A stretch of DNA of 64,000 nt from Solobacterium sp. (GTDB taxonomy: Bacteria > Bacillota_I > Bacilli_A > Erysipelotrichales > Erysipelotrichaceae): the NCBI GenBank assembly GCA_015256455.1, contig JABZMB010000001.1, positions 62,001-126,000 of the forward strand, in the 5' to 3' direction. Shown one piece after another: positions 35,401 to 42,578 of the stretch (the stretch's first letter is position 1; each line of letters begins with the position of its first letter). The notes under the pieces are model-generated. The model did no database searches and had not been told where the DNA came from. It worked only from the letters and a program-made list of their open reading frames with translations. Both the position numbers and the translations under genes were made by a program.

Positions 35401-36418
35401 AGATTGTTTTCTTAAAGTTTTTTAGAGTAATTGTAAACGAAGAACCATTTGCACGTGTACTATTTGACGGAACCTTTACATGAGGTACAAACTTTGGTGT
35501 TCCAGAATAAGAACCAGGTTCATTCCACTCTAATTTCGTGGTCTTCATTCCACCACTCTCTGTCGTAGAAACAACAGTACCATTTGAGTGATATAACTGT
35601 GTCTCTTCGAGAGATATAAACTCAATGTCACTAGGATATTCAATTTCAACGGTTGTCTTACTACCTGCTTCTGTCAAGGAATTTCCACCTGTAATGGAAG
35701 CGAGCAATGTTGTCGTTGTATCACCCTTACTGATAGTCTCTGTTGATTGGTCTGTCCAGAAGTTATATCTAAACTCTTCTGTAGACTTCGCATTAAAAGA
35801 ACGTGCATCTACAGATGGAGTTGAATCTGTACTTAGACTAATCTGAAACAAGTTCGTAAGAATCTGATTTGGATCCTGATTTAGATATGCACTGTCAATG
35901 CTGAAACTAATTTCTCCTGCAGAAGCCACATTTGTTAGTGATGTCTTTGACTTAAAAATTAATTCGCCATTTCTTGACTGAGCAGAACCTGCAGTTGGAT
36001 ATCCATATGGGGAAGTACCTGTCCCTGTAGGTGTATTAACCAACTGTTCAAAACCCGTTGCAGTAATTGGACCTTCCGTAAATGTTGAACCTGGAAGTGT
36101 AGTAATATACGCTCCATTTCCAAGATTTAGATGAAAATAGGTATTTGAAAACTGCAAGGATGATGGAACAGAATATTCTACATCCAATGAGTAAATAACC
36201 CCTGTTTTTAGTTCAGGAACATCACCTGCCAATAAATCAGCTACCTGAGCACCTGTAGATGAGTCCTTTACAACTACTTTATTAAATTTAAAACCGGTTG
36301 TATCCTCAGCCTGAACGACTGCTTTTCCAGGAATAAAACCAGCGATTACGATTATAAGTGATAATAGAAACGCAAACACCCTCTGTATTCCCTTTGCAAA
36401 ACAATGATTGCTACACAT
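32411..36418 (-). CDS. large CnaB/pilin-domain surface protein with TPKTSD sorting signal
   Basis: 1335 residues. Signal peptide about 1-37 (VFAFLLSLIIVIAGFIPG). A long beta-rich region (about 40-955) has no assignable domain. Two CnaB modules (about 960-1165: IKVAKDWKNYDGT and TKTFTKEWSNLT) and one pilin isopeptide-linkage (Spy0128/FctA-like) module with AGTYQYVISEINDGIANYTY follow. The end is STPKTSD, hydrophobic helix, DKKIMKA. CnaB and FctA modules form internal Lys-Asn bonds, giving rigid stalks. Ribosome-binding site GGGGGAG. Probably an adhesin or pilus-tip-like protein; no sortase gene is nearby. Confidence 0.85.
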   Translation of the reverse strand: MCSNHCFAKGIQRVFAFLLSLIIVIAGFIPGKAVVQAEDTTGFKFNKVVVKDSSTGAQVADLLAGDVPELKTGVIYSLDVEYSVPSSLQFSNTYFHLNLGNGAYITTLPGSTFTEGPITATGFEQLVNTPTGTGTSPYGYPTAGSAQSRNGELIFKSKTSLTNVASAGEISFSIDSAYLNQDPNQILTNLFQISLSTDSTPSVDARSFNAKSTEEFRYNFWTDQSTETISKGDTTTTLLASITGGNSLTEAGSKTTVEIEYPSDIEFISLEETQLYHSNGTVVSTTESGGMKTTKLEWNEPGSYSGTPKFVPHVKVPSNSTRANGSSFTITLKNFKKTIWDDTPNVDRTSSNVSTMTVKLIDGSDPEQVASHALVDTAVNWAYKKYDTYNVRLGSLLIKNELSTPTKPKTLEMTIDETDTAIIRGVTIPYHADMVYGNIYWTSASGASGVADPSILQKPNASPLNVSALITNTALGLDINDSIKTIKVDIGQIPGQYDGIRPQRDLLDTWNPNNQFISDGEFYGWSYIPNGVYGSWKVGTNDNVKTTVKLYNTGATPTAGDTYTLIGKPKVPEVKNGVGSINQTQILGGNSFTVSGRIDDANWDWNPLQEPEIYMIMPEGFTYSNLQVTNGTLSTPTYVGEFEKDGEKVKVWKYSIDIGQETRGQYQPNFTSKNMTIKFDVHADKTVKVATYHINDFLGITTKDFDAIGAVIKPEKWDRRNWNTDKYTAVFGTAVNSGKTMVSLSEGPGVKVNQAAEVNAHSTLIDKDTGAEIIYDNTSATTKKDTTVVLEKGDTTTMRIKLRNNSGTNINYANVFIPLLNENLDFGPAFMPEGANQLPLKLDKVEATPNFEVKYIKLKPGKTYALNHAPQPGDYDIVTNPADANMLMLVTKTTLSNGDGGRIEVTYKAENNLTMSHNDKIDVITPVLDYDINGNRATLTLEPAAMTFHTSSIKVAKDWKNYDGTALTAPVSEIEVELYRDGTVLEKKKLTAANNWEVSFDNIDVVNPTTGTNYQYSVKEVGVDSSGKIKINDAWYTATVTGDVDQGFTVTNKKSLEVTPLIPATTTKTFTKEWSNLTQSEIDTLSTTIALYKNGNKVQEVVVDKNNHFTATFSNLPVTDTITSAANTYTVKELDGDGNVVEEGSTITISGRDFTVHYDGTKIVNTYVPKPVLVDPPVKKIVEGNPTNPSRFHFEMRAVNPADPMPVGSVGGVKQAEVTGSGEVEFGIFEITQAGTYQYVISEINDGIANYTYDTTQYTITFEVTDVAGQLVADTHVEKADGTVVNEAVFTNVYKAPISTPKTSDQNNMLMYAIMMSIALMAAFIVNVDKKIMKA

Positions 36419-36759
36419 AGATTTCTCCCCCTAAAATAGTTTTAGCAGCGTTTTACTTTGTACGAAGTAGTTGCTAGGAATCGTGATTTCCACAATCAAC
36501 GCTACTTGGCAATGTGGTTTCACTTTTGTTTTTATCGTTCTAGTTTAGTAATACTTCGTATTCAAAGGCAGTGTTTACAAACAAAAAGTAGTATTTGTTG
36601 TTCATTACAATTTTAAGTGAAAAACCGAAATAATAAAATACTATATTTTTTTAATTTTTAGTTAATAATTTTCTCATATTAGTAATATTTAATGCATATA
36701 GTTATTATTATTGAAATATTGTTATTAATTTTACATTTCAAAAATGATGTTTATAGCAT
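36419..36759 (-). other. long AT-rich upstream region of the large surface protein
   Basis: No gene. The distal part (about 36600-36750) is extremely AT-rich. The proximal part (36441-36560) has dyads: TACGAAGTA (36461-36469) and TACTTCGTA (36552-36560) are a perfect 9-bp inverted pair, and AGCGTT/AACGCT and GGAA/TTCC dyads lie between. A structured 5' leader or regulator sites are possible. I could not pick a convincing promoter. Confidence 0.35.
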
Positions 36760-36804
36760 AAAAGACAAGTCCCTTGAAGTGCATCTTCTTAGGACCTGCC
36801 TTTT
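36760..36804 (-). terminator. terminator of the polytopic membrane protein gene
   Basis: Long minus-strand hairpin AAAAGGCAGGTCC ... GGACTTGTCTTTT with G-U pairs and an inner GAAG/CTTC stem. Confidence 0.7.
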
Positions 36805-36830
36805 ATGTTTCTATCCCTTCCGATTATTCT

Positions 36831-37880
36831 TTAGTCAATAACTGCACGAGCAGCAGCATCTTTGTAATACTTAAATTCTGTAAATACTTCTCCTTTATAT
36901 GGATTCTTCTTTGTCTTTATACACGTACGGATGATGTAGATAATAGCGATAAGATTTACAATAAGTGCTAGTCCACTAACAATTGTCATCATTGTAGGAT
37001 TTGCGTTAGCACTTCCTCCAGCCACAATTCCATTCAGTGTACCATCTGCGTATAATACTGGTAATGTTACCCATGGGAATGCCTTTGTACCATCTGCAAA
37101 TGTTTCTTGGAATAATGGGAATACCTGTGCAAACATACACCATATACATAAAGTATTCGCTCTATTTTGAATCCATCCACCCTTATTCCATAGTAATGCA
37201 GGAATTGTTGGTGATAGTAGTAATGCAACACCACAGAACCATGAATGTGTTGGTAAACAGTTGTATGTATACGCAAAATTCCACACATCATAGATTAAGA
37301 TATATACCCAGATCATATCTGGCCAAATCATATCCTTTTCATCCTTAGAAGAATATACAGCCCACCAACCTGTCATACAGAAGATATTGATCAAACCTGC
37401 TAAACCATTGAATACATTATGCCATCCTCCATATAACCATACACCTTCAGAAGATAACCACCATTTGTACCAACCATTAATTGCTGACTCAAAATCACTT
37501 GCTACTGCAATCAAGATATTAATAGCAACAATCGCAAATGGGAATGCACGGAACCAATGTTGTTTTCCAATACCCCATTTGTATTTGATCATCATAAATC
37601 CAATACATCCTGTAAGTGATGCATAGAGTTTTGCATAATGGAACCAACCATTCATATATAGATATGTTTGGTTATGTAGTGCCCACTCTGCCCCCATTCT
37701 CGCTGATACATAAATTACGATAAAATAAATTGTCAAAATTAATGGTAAAACAAAAAACATCAAGATACCGCCAAACTTTGTTCTACGAGAAAACTCATTT
37801 AACAAAATCAAACTTGCAAGTACTCCTAGCATTGCGACCCATTGGTATATGGCCGAATCTCCGCTAATGTGAAATAACAT
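36831..37880 (-). CDS. polytopic membrane protein, unknown (possibly DUF5692)
   Basis: 349 residues with about nine to ten membrane helices and many Trp residues. Notable blocks are EGVWLYGGWHNVFNGLAG, MIWPDMIWVYILIYDVWNF and CLPTHSWFCGVALLLSP. It resembles what I remember of DUF5692 proteins in gut Firmicutes and Actinobacteria, but I cannot verify this. No transporter signature. Function unknown. GGAGG ribosome-binding site; monocistronic with its own terminator. Confidence 0.8.
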   Translation of the reverse strand: MLFHISGDSAIYQWVAMLGVLASLILLNEFSRRTKFGGILMFFVLPLILTIYFIVIYVSARMGAEWALHNQTYLYMNGWFHYAKLYASLTGCIGFMMIKYKWGIGKQHWFRAFPFAIVAINILIAVASDFESAINGWYKWWLSSEGVWLYGGWHNVFNGLAGLINIFCMTGWWAVYSSKDEKDMIWPDMIWVYILIYDVWNFAYTYNCLPTHSWFCGVALLLSPTIPALLWNKGGWIQNRANTLCIWCMFAQVFPLFQETFADGTKAFPWVTLPVLYADGTLNGIVAGGSANANPTMMTIVSGLALIVNLIAIIYIIRTCIKTKKNPYKGEVFTEFKYYKDAAARAVID

Positions 37881-38021
37881 ATTTCCTCCCCCTTTTTTAT
37901 GTTCTCACTTCATTCAATTATGCATGTATATACATGTGATTAATTTCACTTATATTTTATAAAACATCAAAATGTTAGACAATGGCTAGAGAAAAAAATT
38001 TTTTAGAATTTTGACAAATAT

Positions 38022-38052
38022 AAAAAATTGGATAAATTTTTTATCCAATTTT
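38022..38052 (-). terminator. terminator of ispD
   Basis: Stem AAATTGGATAAA / TTTATCCAATTT (38025-38036, 38040-38051), T run on the minus strand. Confidence 0.8.
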
Positions 38053-38693
38053 TATCTAATATCTTCTGGTGTAGTAATTTTGTAATTAGAGTATTTCCCT
38101 TCAACTACAGCCACTCTTACATTAGAATACTTCTCTACCAAGGAAGTATCATCCGTGCCAATAAAGTGGTCCTTTTTTGCTTTATGCATGCATGTGAGTA
38201 ATAAATCTGTCTCAAATGCTTGTGGTGTCTGTGCACACTGTAATGTACTACGGTCATATGTCTCTACAACATATCCGTCCTTAACATGCTTTACGGTATC
38301 CTTGCATGGAACGCACAATAAAGCTGCCTTCTCTGTTTCCATCGTCTTTTTAAGCTTCTCTAATGACTCTTTTTCTAAGAATGGTCTAGCTCCATCATGC
38401 ACAAAAACAATATCTGCTAGTACTGCACGCAAGCCATTATAAACACTATCTTGACGTGTTGCACCACCACACGCAAATACGACTCTACCATCTTTTCTTC
38501 CATGTACTTTTTCAAAATGCTCTGCACAATCTGTCACTAAAACAATTTGTACACAATCACTATCATTAAGAAATACAGAAAGCGTCTTATCCAAAATGGT
38601 TGTTCCATCTGGCAGTTTTGCATAAACCTTATTATATCCAAGCTTCATTCTTGTTCCACTACCTGCCGCAACGATTAGAGCACTGTATTGCAT
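38052..38693 (-). CDS. ispD: 2-C-methyl-D-erythritol 4-phosphate cytidylyltransferase
   Basis: About 213 residues. It makes CDP-ME in the MEP isoprenoid pathway. Nucleotide motif SALIVAAGSGTRMKLGYNK, then FVHDGARPFL, CKDTVK and the terminal NYKITTPEDI are IspD features. The start at 38693 follows GAGGGAG; the frame extends to an ATG at 38714 that lacks a site. TarI, the ribitol-phosphate paralogue, is a less likely alternative. Confidence 0.88.
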   Translation of the reverse strand: MQYSALIVAAGSGTRMKLGYNKVYAKLPDGTTILDKTLSVFLNDSDCVQIVLVTDCAEHFEKVHGRKDGRVVFACGGATRQDSVYNGLRAVLADIVFVHDGARPFLEKESLEKLKKTMETEKAALLCVPCKDTVKHVKDGYVVETYDRSTLQCAQTPQAFETDLLLTCMHKAKKDHFIGTDDTSLVEKYSNVRVAVVEGKYSNYKITTPEDIR

Positions 38694-38781
38694 AACTTTC
38701 TCCCTCTTTTTCATATATTAAAACATAATCAGATGTCATGCGCATTAATAAAATGTATAATAATCAAAAAAAGGAGATAAC

Positions 38782-39444
38782 ATGCACTATAACGGAATTA
38801 TTTTTGATTTTAACGGTACATTATTCTTTGATACTGATTTACATATTCAAGCTTGGGATACTATCGCTATGAGAGTCGTTGGTGAACACATGACAAAAGA
38901 AACACTCGTACAGAAATATTGGGGGTTAGCAAATGTCGATTTGATTCAACGTATGACGAATAACACACTTTCTACAGAAGAATGTGAACGCTTATCAGCC
39001 GAAAAAGAAGCCCTTTATCGCCAATATGTTAAAAATGATCCTAGTGCACAACTAGCTCCGGGTGTCATTGAATTCTTTAACTACCTCAAACAACACAATA
39101 TTCCCTTTACAATTGCCTCTGCATCAATCAAAGAGAATATAGATTTCTACGTATCACAGTTCAATTTAGACCAATGGATCGATCCAAAAACAATTGTCTA
39201 TGATGATGGTACATACAACAGTAAATATGAAATGTATTTAGAAGCTATGAAACGTCTTCATGTATCCGATCATGTTATCGTCTTTGAAGATTCTATCAAC
39301 GGTGTTCTAGCCGCAAAAAAAGCTAATGCTAAAGTTATTGCGATTTCTAGTGATTCTCTTGAAGCACATGATCTTCCATTCTTATCTGCGACAATCAATG
39401 ATTTTCAAGGTATTGTTGAATTACTTGAGACTCTTCCTGAATAA
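38782..39444 (+). CDS. HAD-IA hydrolase, beta-phosphoglucomutase-like
   Basis: 220 residues. Motif I reads IIFDFNGTLFFDTD: the first Asp is kept, the second (DxD) is Asn. Motif II is TIASAS, and motif IV FEDSINGVLAAKKA is typical of the phosphoglucomutase-like branch. Likely a sugar-phosphate or nucleotide phosphatase; substrate unknown. AAAGGAG site 6 nt before the ATG, TATAAT just upstream. Confidence 0.88.
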   Translation: MHYNGIIFDFNGTLFFDTDLHIQAWDTIAMRVVGEHMTKETLVQKYWGLANVDLIQRMTNNTLSTEECERLSAEKEALYRQYVKNDPSAQLAPGVIEFFNYLKQHNIPFTIASASIKENIDFYVSQFNLDQWIDPKTIVYDDGTYNSKYEMYLEAMKRLHVSDHVIVFEDSINGVLAAKKANAKVIAISSDSLEAHDLPFLSATINDFQGIVELLETLPE

Positions 39445-39454
39445 CCCCATATAG

Positions 39455-39478
39455 AAAAAAGATCTCAATATGAGACCT
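39455..39478 (-). terminator. terminator of the small multidrug-export-like gene
   Basis: AGGTCTCA / TGAGATCT (one G-U) on the minus strand, 3-nt loop, TTTTTT. It lies at the convergent end with the HAD gene. Confidence 0.7.
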
Positions 39479-39975
39479 CATCCAAATACTGCACCTAATA
39501 ATCCATAAGATACTAGTGTCATGATGACTGCAGCCATTGCAACTCCAATCAATATTGATAGGGTTGCTTTTTTTAAGTCCATTTCAAACAAGGCCGCAAT
39601 TAAGCATCCAGTCCAAGCACCTGTACCCGGTAATGGAATACCTACAAATAATGCCAATCCCCAGAAACCATACTTATCGATTTTCGGCTTATTCTTAATT
39701 GCTTTCTGTTCTAACCACTCCGCAATCTTAGATAAGTGATGTATTGATAGCCAATGGATTAGCTTTTTAATTCCAAATAAAATAAATGGGATTGGTAAAA
39801 TATTACCAATGACACACCAGAATACTGCCTCCCACATAGGTATCCCTAACATCTTGGCAAGTAATAAGCCACCACGTTCTTCAATCAGTGGTAGTAAGCT
39901 AACTAAAAAGATTGATAATTTAGGTGATAAGAACTTCCCAACAGTTCCTGCCCACCAGAGAATAAAACCTTCCAT
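39478..39975 (-). CDS. small multidrug export family membrane protein
   Basis: 165 residues with four or five membrane helices. LLPLIEERGGLLLAKMLGIP and FVGIPLPGTGAWTGCLIAALF match the putative small multi-drug export (Sm_multidrug_ex) family, related in shape to DedA proteins. Transport function is only a family name. The start at 39975 is set by CGGAGG; an upstream in-frame ATG at 40017 has no site. Confidence 0.82.
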   Translation of the reverse strand: MEGFILWWAGTVGKFLSPKLSIFLVSLLPLIEERGGLLLAKMLGIPMWEAVFWCVIGNILPIPFILFGIKKLIHWLSIHHLSKIAEWLEQKAIKNKPKIDKYGFWGLALFVGIPLPGTGAWTGCLIAALFEMDLKKATLSILIGVAMAAVIMTLVSYGLLGAVFG

Positions 39976-40126
39976 GCAAAACCTCCGCATATCCCTGCAT
40001 ACTTTACCATAGACCACTATTCATCGCAATTCTCGCTGATAAACTTCATCTAAATTCAATAAAATTCTTTCTTTCAATTCTGTTTCTCAAAATTCAAAAT
40101 TATTTTTGAAAAAATATAAAAATGTG

Positions 40127-40155
40127 TTGACACTCTGTGTTGAGGTTGATATTAT
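40127..40155 (+). promoter_or_regulatory. consensus promoter of the tRNA pair
   Basis: TTGACA (40127-40132), 17 bp, TATTAT (40150-40155), 21 bp before tRNA-Ile. Confidence 0.85.
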
Positions 40156-40163
40156 ATTAAAGC

Positions 40164-40274
40164 ATTCGATGAAGTTGGGCCTGTAGCTCAGGTGGCTAGA
40201 GCGCACCCCTGATAAGGGTGAGGTCGCTGGTTCAAGTCCATTCAGGCCCACCATTTTCGGAAAATTCATCGAAT
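40164..40274. repeat. 10-bp inverted repeat flanking tRNA-Ile
   Basis: ATTCGATGAA (40164-40173) and TTCATCGAAT (40265-40274) are exact complements and would enclose tRNA-Ile in a processing-type stem. Confidence 0.6.
40177..40253 (+). tRNA. tRNA-Ile (GAT anticodon)
   Basis: 77 nt including encoded CCA. Acceptor GGGCCTG pairs with CAGGCCC, anticodon loop CTGATAA, T-loop GTTCAAG. First of two tRNAs under one promoter. Confidence 0.97.
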
Positions 40275-40284
40275 TGATATACAT

Positions 40285-40357
40285 GGGGTTATAGCTCAGC
40301 TGGGAGAGCACCTGCTTTGCAAGCAGGGGGTCAGGAGTTCGATCCTCCTTAGCTCCA
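40285..40357 (+). tRNA. tRNA-Ala (TGC anticodon)
   Basis: 73 nt; acceptor GGGGTTA pairs with TAGCTCC, anticodon loop TTTGCAA, T-loop GTTCGAT. The 3' CCA is not encoded (CTT follows), unlike tRNA-Ile. Confidence 0.96.
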
Positions 40358-40365
40358 CTTATCAA

Positions 40366-40394
40366 AAAAATACCGTAGAAATGCGGTATTTTTT
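40366..40394 (+). terminator. terminator of the tRNA operon
   Basis: AAAAATACCG / CGGTATTTTT stem with a T run. Confidence 0.85.
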
Positions 40395-40429
40395 ATTTAC
40401 TAAGAAGAATTTGAGATTAATAAACTAAA

Positions 40430-40461
40430 AGCAGATTTCACGTGTGTGTATGAAATCTGCT
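40430..40461 (-). terminator. terminator of the C39-like lipoprotein gene
   Basis: Perfect 11-bp stem AGCAGATTTCA (40430-40440) / TGAAATCTGCT (40451-40461), T-rich on the minus strand. Confidence 0.85.
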
Positions 40462-40467
40462 AAATTT

Positions 40468-41268
40468 TTATTTCTCAGGTTTTGCAAGAACAAATAATGC
40501 GTTACGTTCGTAGTTTTCGTTTCCTTCTTCTGCGAAGAAATCATACATAGACCAGTTATAGTAGAAACGTTCAGCACCATATACAAAGTAACCATCTTGA
40601 TTATGGTCAGTTGTATCATAAGGATCTGCCATAATCATAACATCATCCTGCGTTGTTTCTGTTCCCATATCATCATAACCAATGACTACTTGCCAGTGTC
40701 CGCCCCACTCAATCCAGCAAACCATTACAGCATTTCCTGCTTGGATTTCTTCCTTAAAGCGTGACAGAGGGAAAACTTCATGTGGATCTTCACCAATATG
40801 GTCATAGTTAGATTCAATATTGAATCCACCAACACCTTCAAACATTTCTACTGCTTGTTTTACAGATGTAGGTCCAGGTGTCAAACCATTAGAGCGTAGT
40901 TTAGCAAGATCTTCTTCTCCTATATTTCCTCTTTTACCATAGAAATCCATTACCATTAAGGCAGATGCTACGCCACAACTCCACTCACTAGATTGTTGAA
41001 TTGTTTTAAACTTTGGCAAAATAGAAAGTGATCCATTGCTTGTCATGTTGTAATAATCCAAAGATGTAAAATAAGGACTATCTTTATGATCTCCTGCACG
41101 TTCAACGGAATCTGAACCAGCTTCTGGATCTAAATCTTCATTATCCTCAATCTTCATTTCATCACTGTAATTACCAGTATTGTTTGCGGCTGTTTCCTTT
41201 TCAGATACAGCTTTTGTTGTGCATGCTGTCATAAGCAATGCTAGTAAAATCAAATAAAACTTCTTCAT
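40468..41268 (-). CDS. lipoprotein with papain-like C39-type peptidase domain
   Basis: 266 residues. Lipobox LLMTAC (Cys16), an acidic linker (about 20-65), then a cysteine-peptidase fold: nucleophile in QQSSEWSCGVASALMVM, His in GGHWQVVIGYDD and Asp in MIMADPYD. This domain type (Peptidase_C39_2) often occurs in secreted or lipid-linked proteins of Firmicutes. Substrate unknown; no ABC exporter is adjacent, so it is not a bacteriocin processing unit. Ribosome-binding site AAGGGGA, directly downstream of the structured RNA and its terminator. Confidence 0.85.
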   Translation of the reverse strand: MKKFYLILLALLMTACTTKAVSEKETAANNTGNYSDEMKIEDNEDLDPEAGSDSVERAGDHKDSPYFTSLDYYNMTSNGSLSILPKFKTIQQSSEWSCGVASALMVMDFYGKRGNIGEEDLAKLRSNGLTPGPTSVKQAVEMFEGVGGFNIESNYDHIGEDPHEVFPLSRFKEEIQAGNAVMVCWIEWGGHWQVVIGYDDMGTETTQDDVMIMADPYDTTDHNQDGYFVYGAERFYYNWSMYDFFAEEGNENYERNALFVLAKPEK

Positions 41269-41290
41269 TTTTCCCCTTCCCGGTCCCCAA

Positions 41291-41320
41291 CAAAAAAGGC
41301 AGTATCAACCAATACCACCT
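41291..41320 (-). terminator. terminator at the 3' end of the structured ncRNA
   Basis: Minus strand AGGTGGTAT (41312-41320) / ATACTGCCT (41297-41305) with two G-U pairs, 6-nt loop, six T. Confidence 0.8.
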
Positions 41321-41530
41321 GTATGTATCTATTCATCACACACTTATCTATAAAAGACTACTACAGGCACAGAGTTGATTTGCTCAATATGCGGGAAATC
41401 CCGATTAATCAGGCAGTCCTTCTGCCCTGCTGCATCCACGATGCAGTCCCTGCTTCTTCAACAGGTCTTCGGCATTTGACCCGGCCGTCCGTGTAGCCTC
41501 AGCTTATAATAAGCGGTCAAGCGTGACATA
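41291..41530 (-). ncRNA. structured ncRNA, candidate raiA-class RNA
   Basis: The 384-bp gap 41269-41652 holds a transcript-like unit of about 230 nt, richer in G and C than its surroundings. On the minus strand TTGACC pairs with GGTCAA around GCTTA/TAAGC, followed by CCGGGTCAAATGCCGAAG, then CTGCATC/GATGCAG, GGCAG/CTGCC and CGGG/CCCG hairpins, and a terminator (41291-41320). Length and the GAGGCT ... GCCGGGTCAAATGCCGAA run resemble my memory of raiA-motif RNA. It could instead be a riboswitch-type attenuator of the C39 lipoprotein. Not SRP RNA, RNase P RNA or tmRNA. Confidence 0.55.
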
Positions 41531-41532
41531 TT

Positions 41533-41545
41533 TATCACAGTGATA
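41533..41545. promoter_or_regulatory. 13-bp palindrome at the ncRNA 5' end
   Basis: TATCACTGTGATA on the minus strand, a perfect dyad around one base, within the promoter region. Likely a repressor or activator site. Confidence 0.45.
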
Positions 41546-41604
41546 GTTTACAAAAAGCAATATATAAAAACAAGTATATTTTTTGAAATTTTGTATCATG
41601 CATT

Positions 41605-41640
41605 AAAAAAAGATTCACTACACTATTGTAGTAAATCTTT
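41605..41640 (-). terminator. terminator of the transketolase genes
   Basis: AAAGATTCACTA / TAGTAAATCTTT (41609-41620, 41629-41640), T run on the minus strand. Confidence 0.8.
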
Positions 41641-41652
41641 TCGTAATAACTT

Positions 41653-42576
41653 TTATAAAGCAGCCTTCACTTGTTCGTAAACACCTTCACCATCTAACTT
41701 ATACTTAGCCATAAGCTTATTAGCATCGCCAGATTCAGCATAAGTATCTTGGATACCAATGCGACGAATCTTCTTAGGGCACTTATCTGCAGCAATTTCA
41801 CAGATGAGTCCACCTAATCCACCGATTACATTATGTTCTTCAGCCGTAAATACTACATCATACTTCGCTAGTAATTCAGCAATCTGTTCTTCATTACATG
41901 GCTTGATAGCACATACATCTACTACAGCTACTTCCTTACCTTCTGTACTTAACTTTTCAGCTGCCTTTAAGGCAGATTGAACCATCAAGCCACAAGCAAA
42001 GATAACAGCATCCTTACCTTCACGAACAACGTTAACCTTGCTGAAATCAAATACTGTATCTTCAGTATAAACATCTTCAACAGATGAACGACCAAGTCTT
42101 ACGTAACATGGTGTCTTTGTAGAAGCAACATGTCTAATAACAGCCTTTGTCTGTGCAGCATCACATGGTACATACACTTCCATTCCTGGTACAACACGCA
42201 TAAGTGCGATATCTTCAATCGCTTGGTGAGATACACCATCTTCACCTACTGTAATACCTGCGTGCGTGCCGCATACCTTAACATTTAAATGTGGATATGC
42301 AACACTGTTACGAATCTGTTCCCAAGCTCTACCTGTACAGAACATAGAGAATGAAGATGCGAATGGAATAAATCCACTTGTCGCAAAACCAGCTGCATGA
42401 CCAATCATATCAGCTTCGGCAATACCTAAATTAAAGAATCTTTCAGGTGCTACCTTTTTCGCATTTGCTGTCTTAGTACTGCCTGAAAGGTCTGCATCTA
42501 ACACCACAATCTTATTATTTTCAACGATTAATTCAGCTAACGCTTCACCATACGCTTCTCTTGTTGCCTTACCCAT
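41653..42576 (-). CDS. transketolase, C-terminal subunit
   Basis: 307 residues: the pyrimidine-binding domain (VVLDADLSGSTKTANA, FFNLGIAEADMIGHAAGFA with catalytic Glu) and the C-terminal domain (YVRLGRSSVEDV). With the N-terminal subunit it forms a split transketolase, moving two-carbon ketol units in the pentose phosphate pathway. The split form is common in Firmicutes. Starts 2 nt after the upstream stop. Confidence 0.95.
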   Translation of the reverse strand: MGKATREAYGEALAELIVENNKIVVLDADLSGSTKTANAKKVAPERFFNLGIAEADMIGHAAGFATSGFIPFASSFSMFCTGRAWEQIRNSVAYPHLNVKVCGTHAGITVGEDGVSHQAIEDIALMRVVPGMEVYVPCDAAQTKAVIRHVASTKTPCYVRLGRSSVEDVYTEDTVFDFSKVNVVREGKDAVIFACGLMVQSALKAAEKLSTEGKEVAVVDVCAIKPCNEEQIAELLAKYDVVFTAEEHNVIGGLGGLICEIAADKCPKKIRRIGIQDTYAESGDANKLMAKYKLDGEGVYEQVKAAL

Positions 42577-42578
42577 GA

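Noticed and set aside
40087..40365. 92-residue minus-strand ORF across the two tRNA genes
   Set aside because: It is the antisense of tRNA-Ile and tRNA-Ala (a well-known false ORF type) and has no ribosome-binding site.
40468..41268. Bacteriocin-processing C39 peptidase
   Set aside because: The protein is a lipoprotein with no ABC transporter domain, and no double-glycine leader peptide gene is nearby.
41291..41530. SRP RNA, tmRNA or RNase P RNA at this locus
   Set aside because: The SRP GGAAGGAAGCAGC core, a tmRNA tag reading frame and RNase P conserved blocks are all absent.
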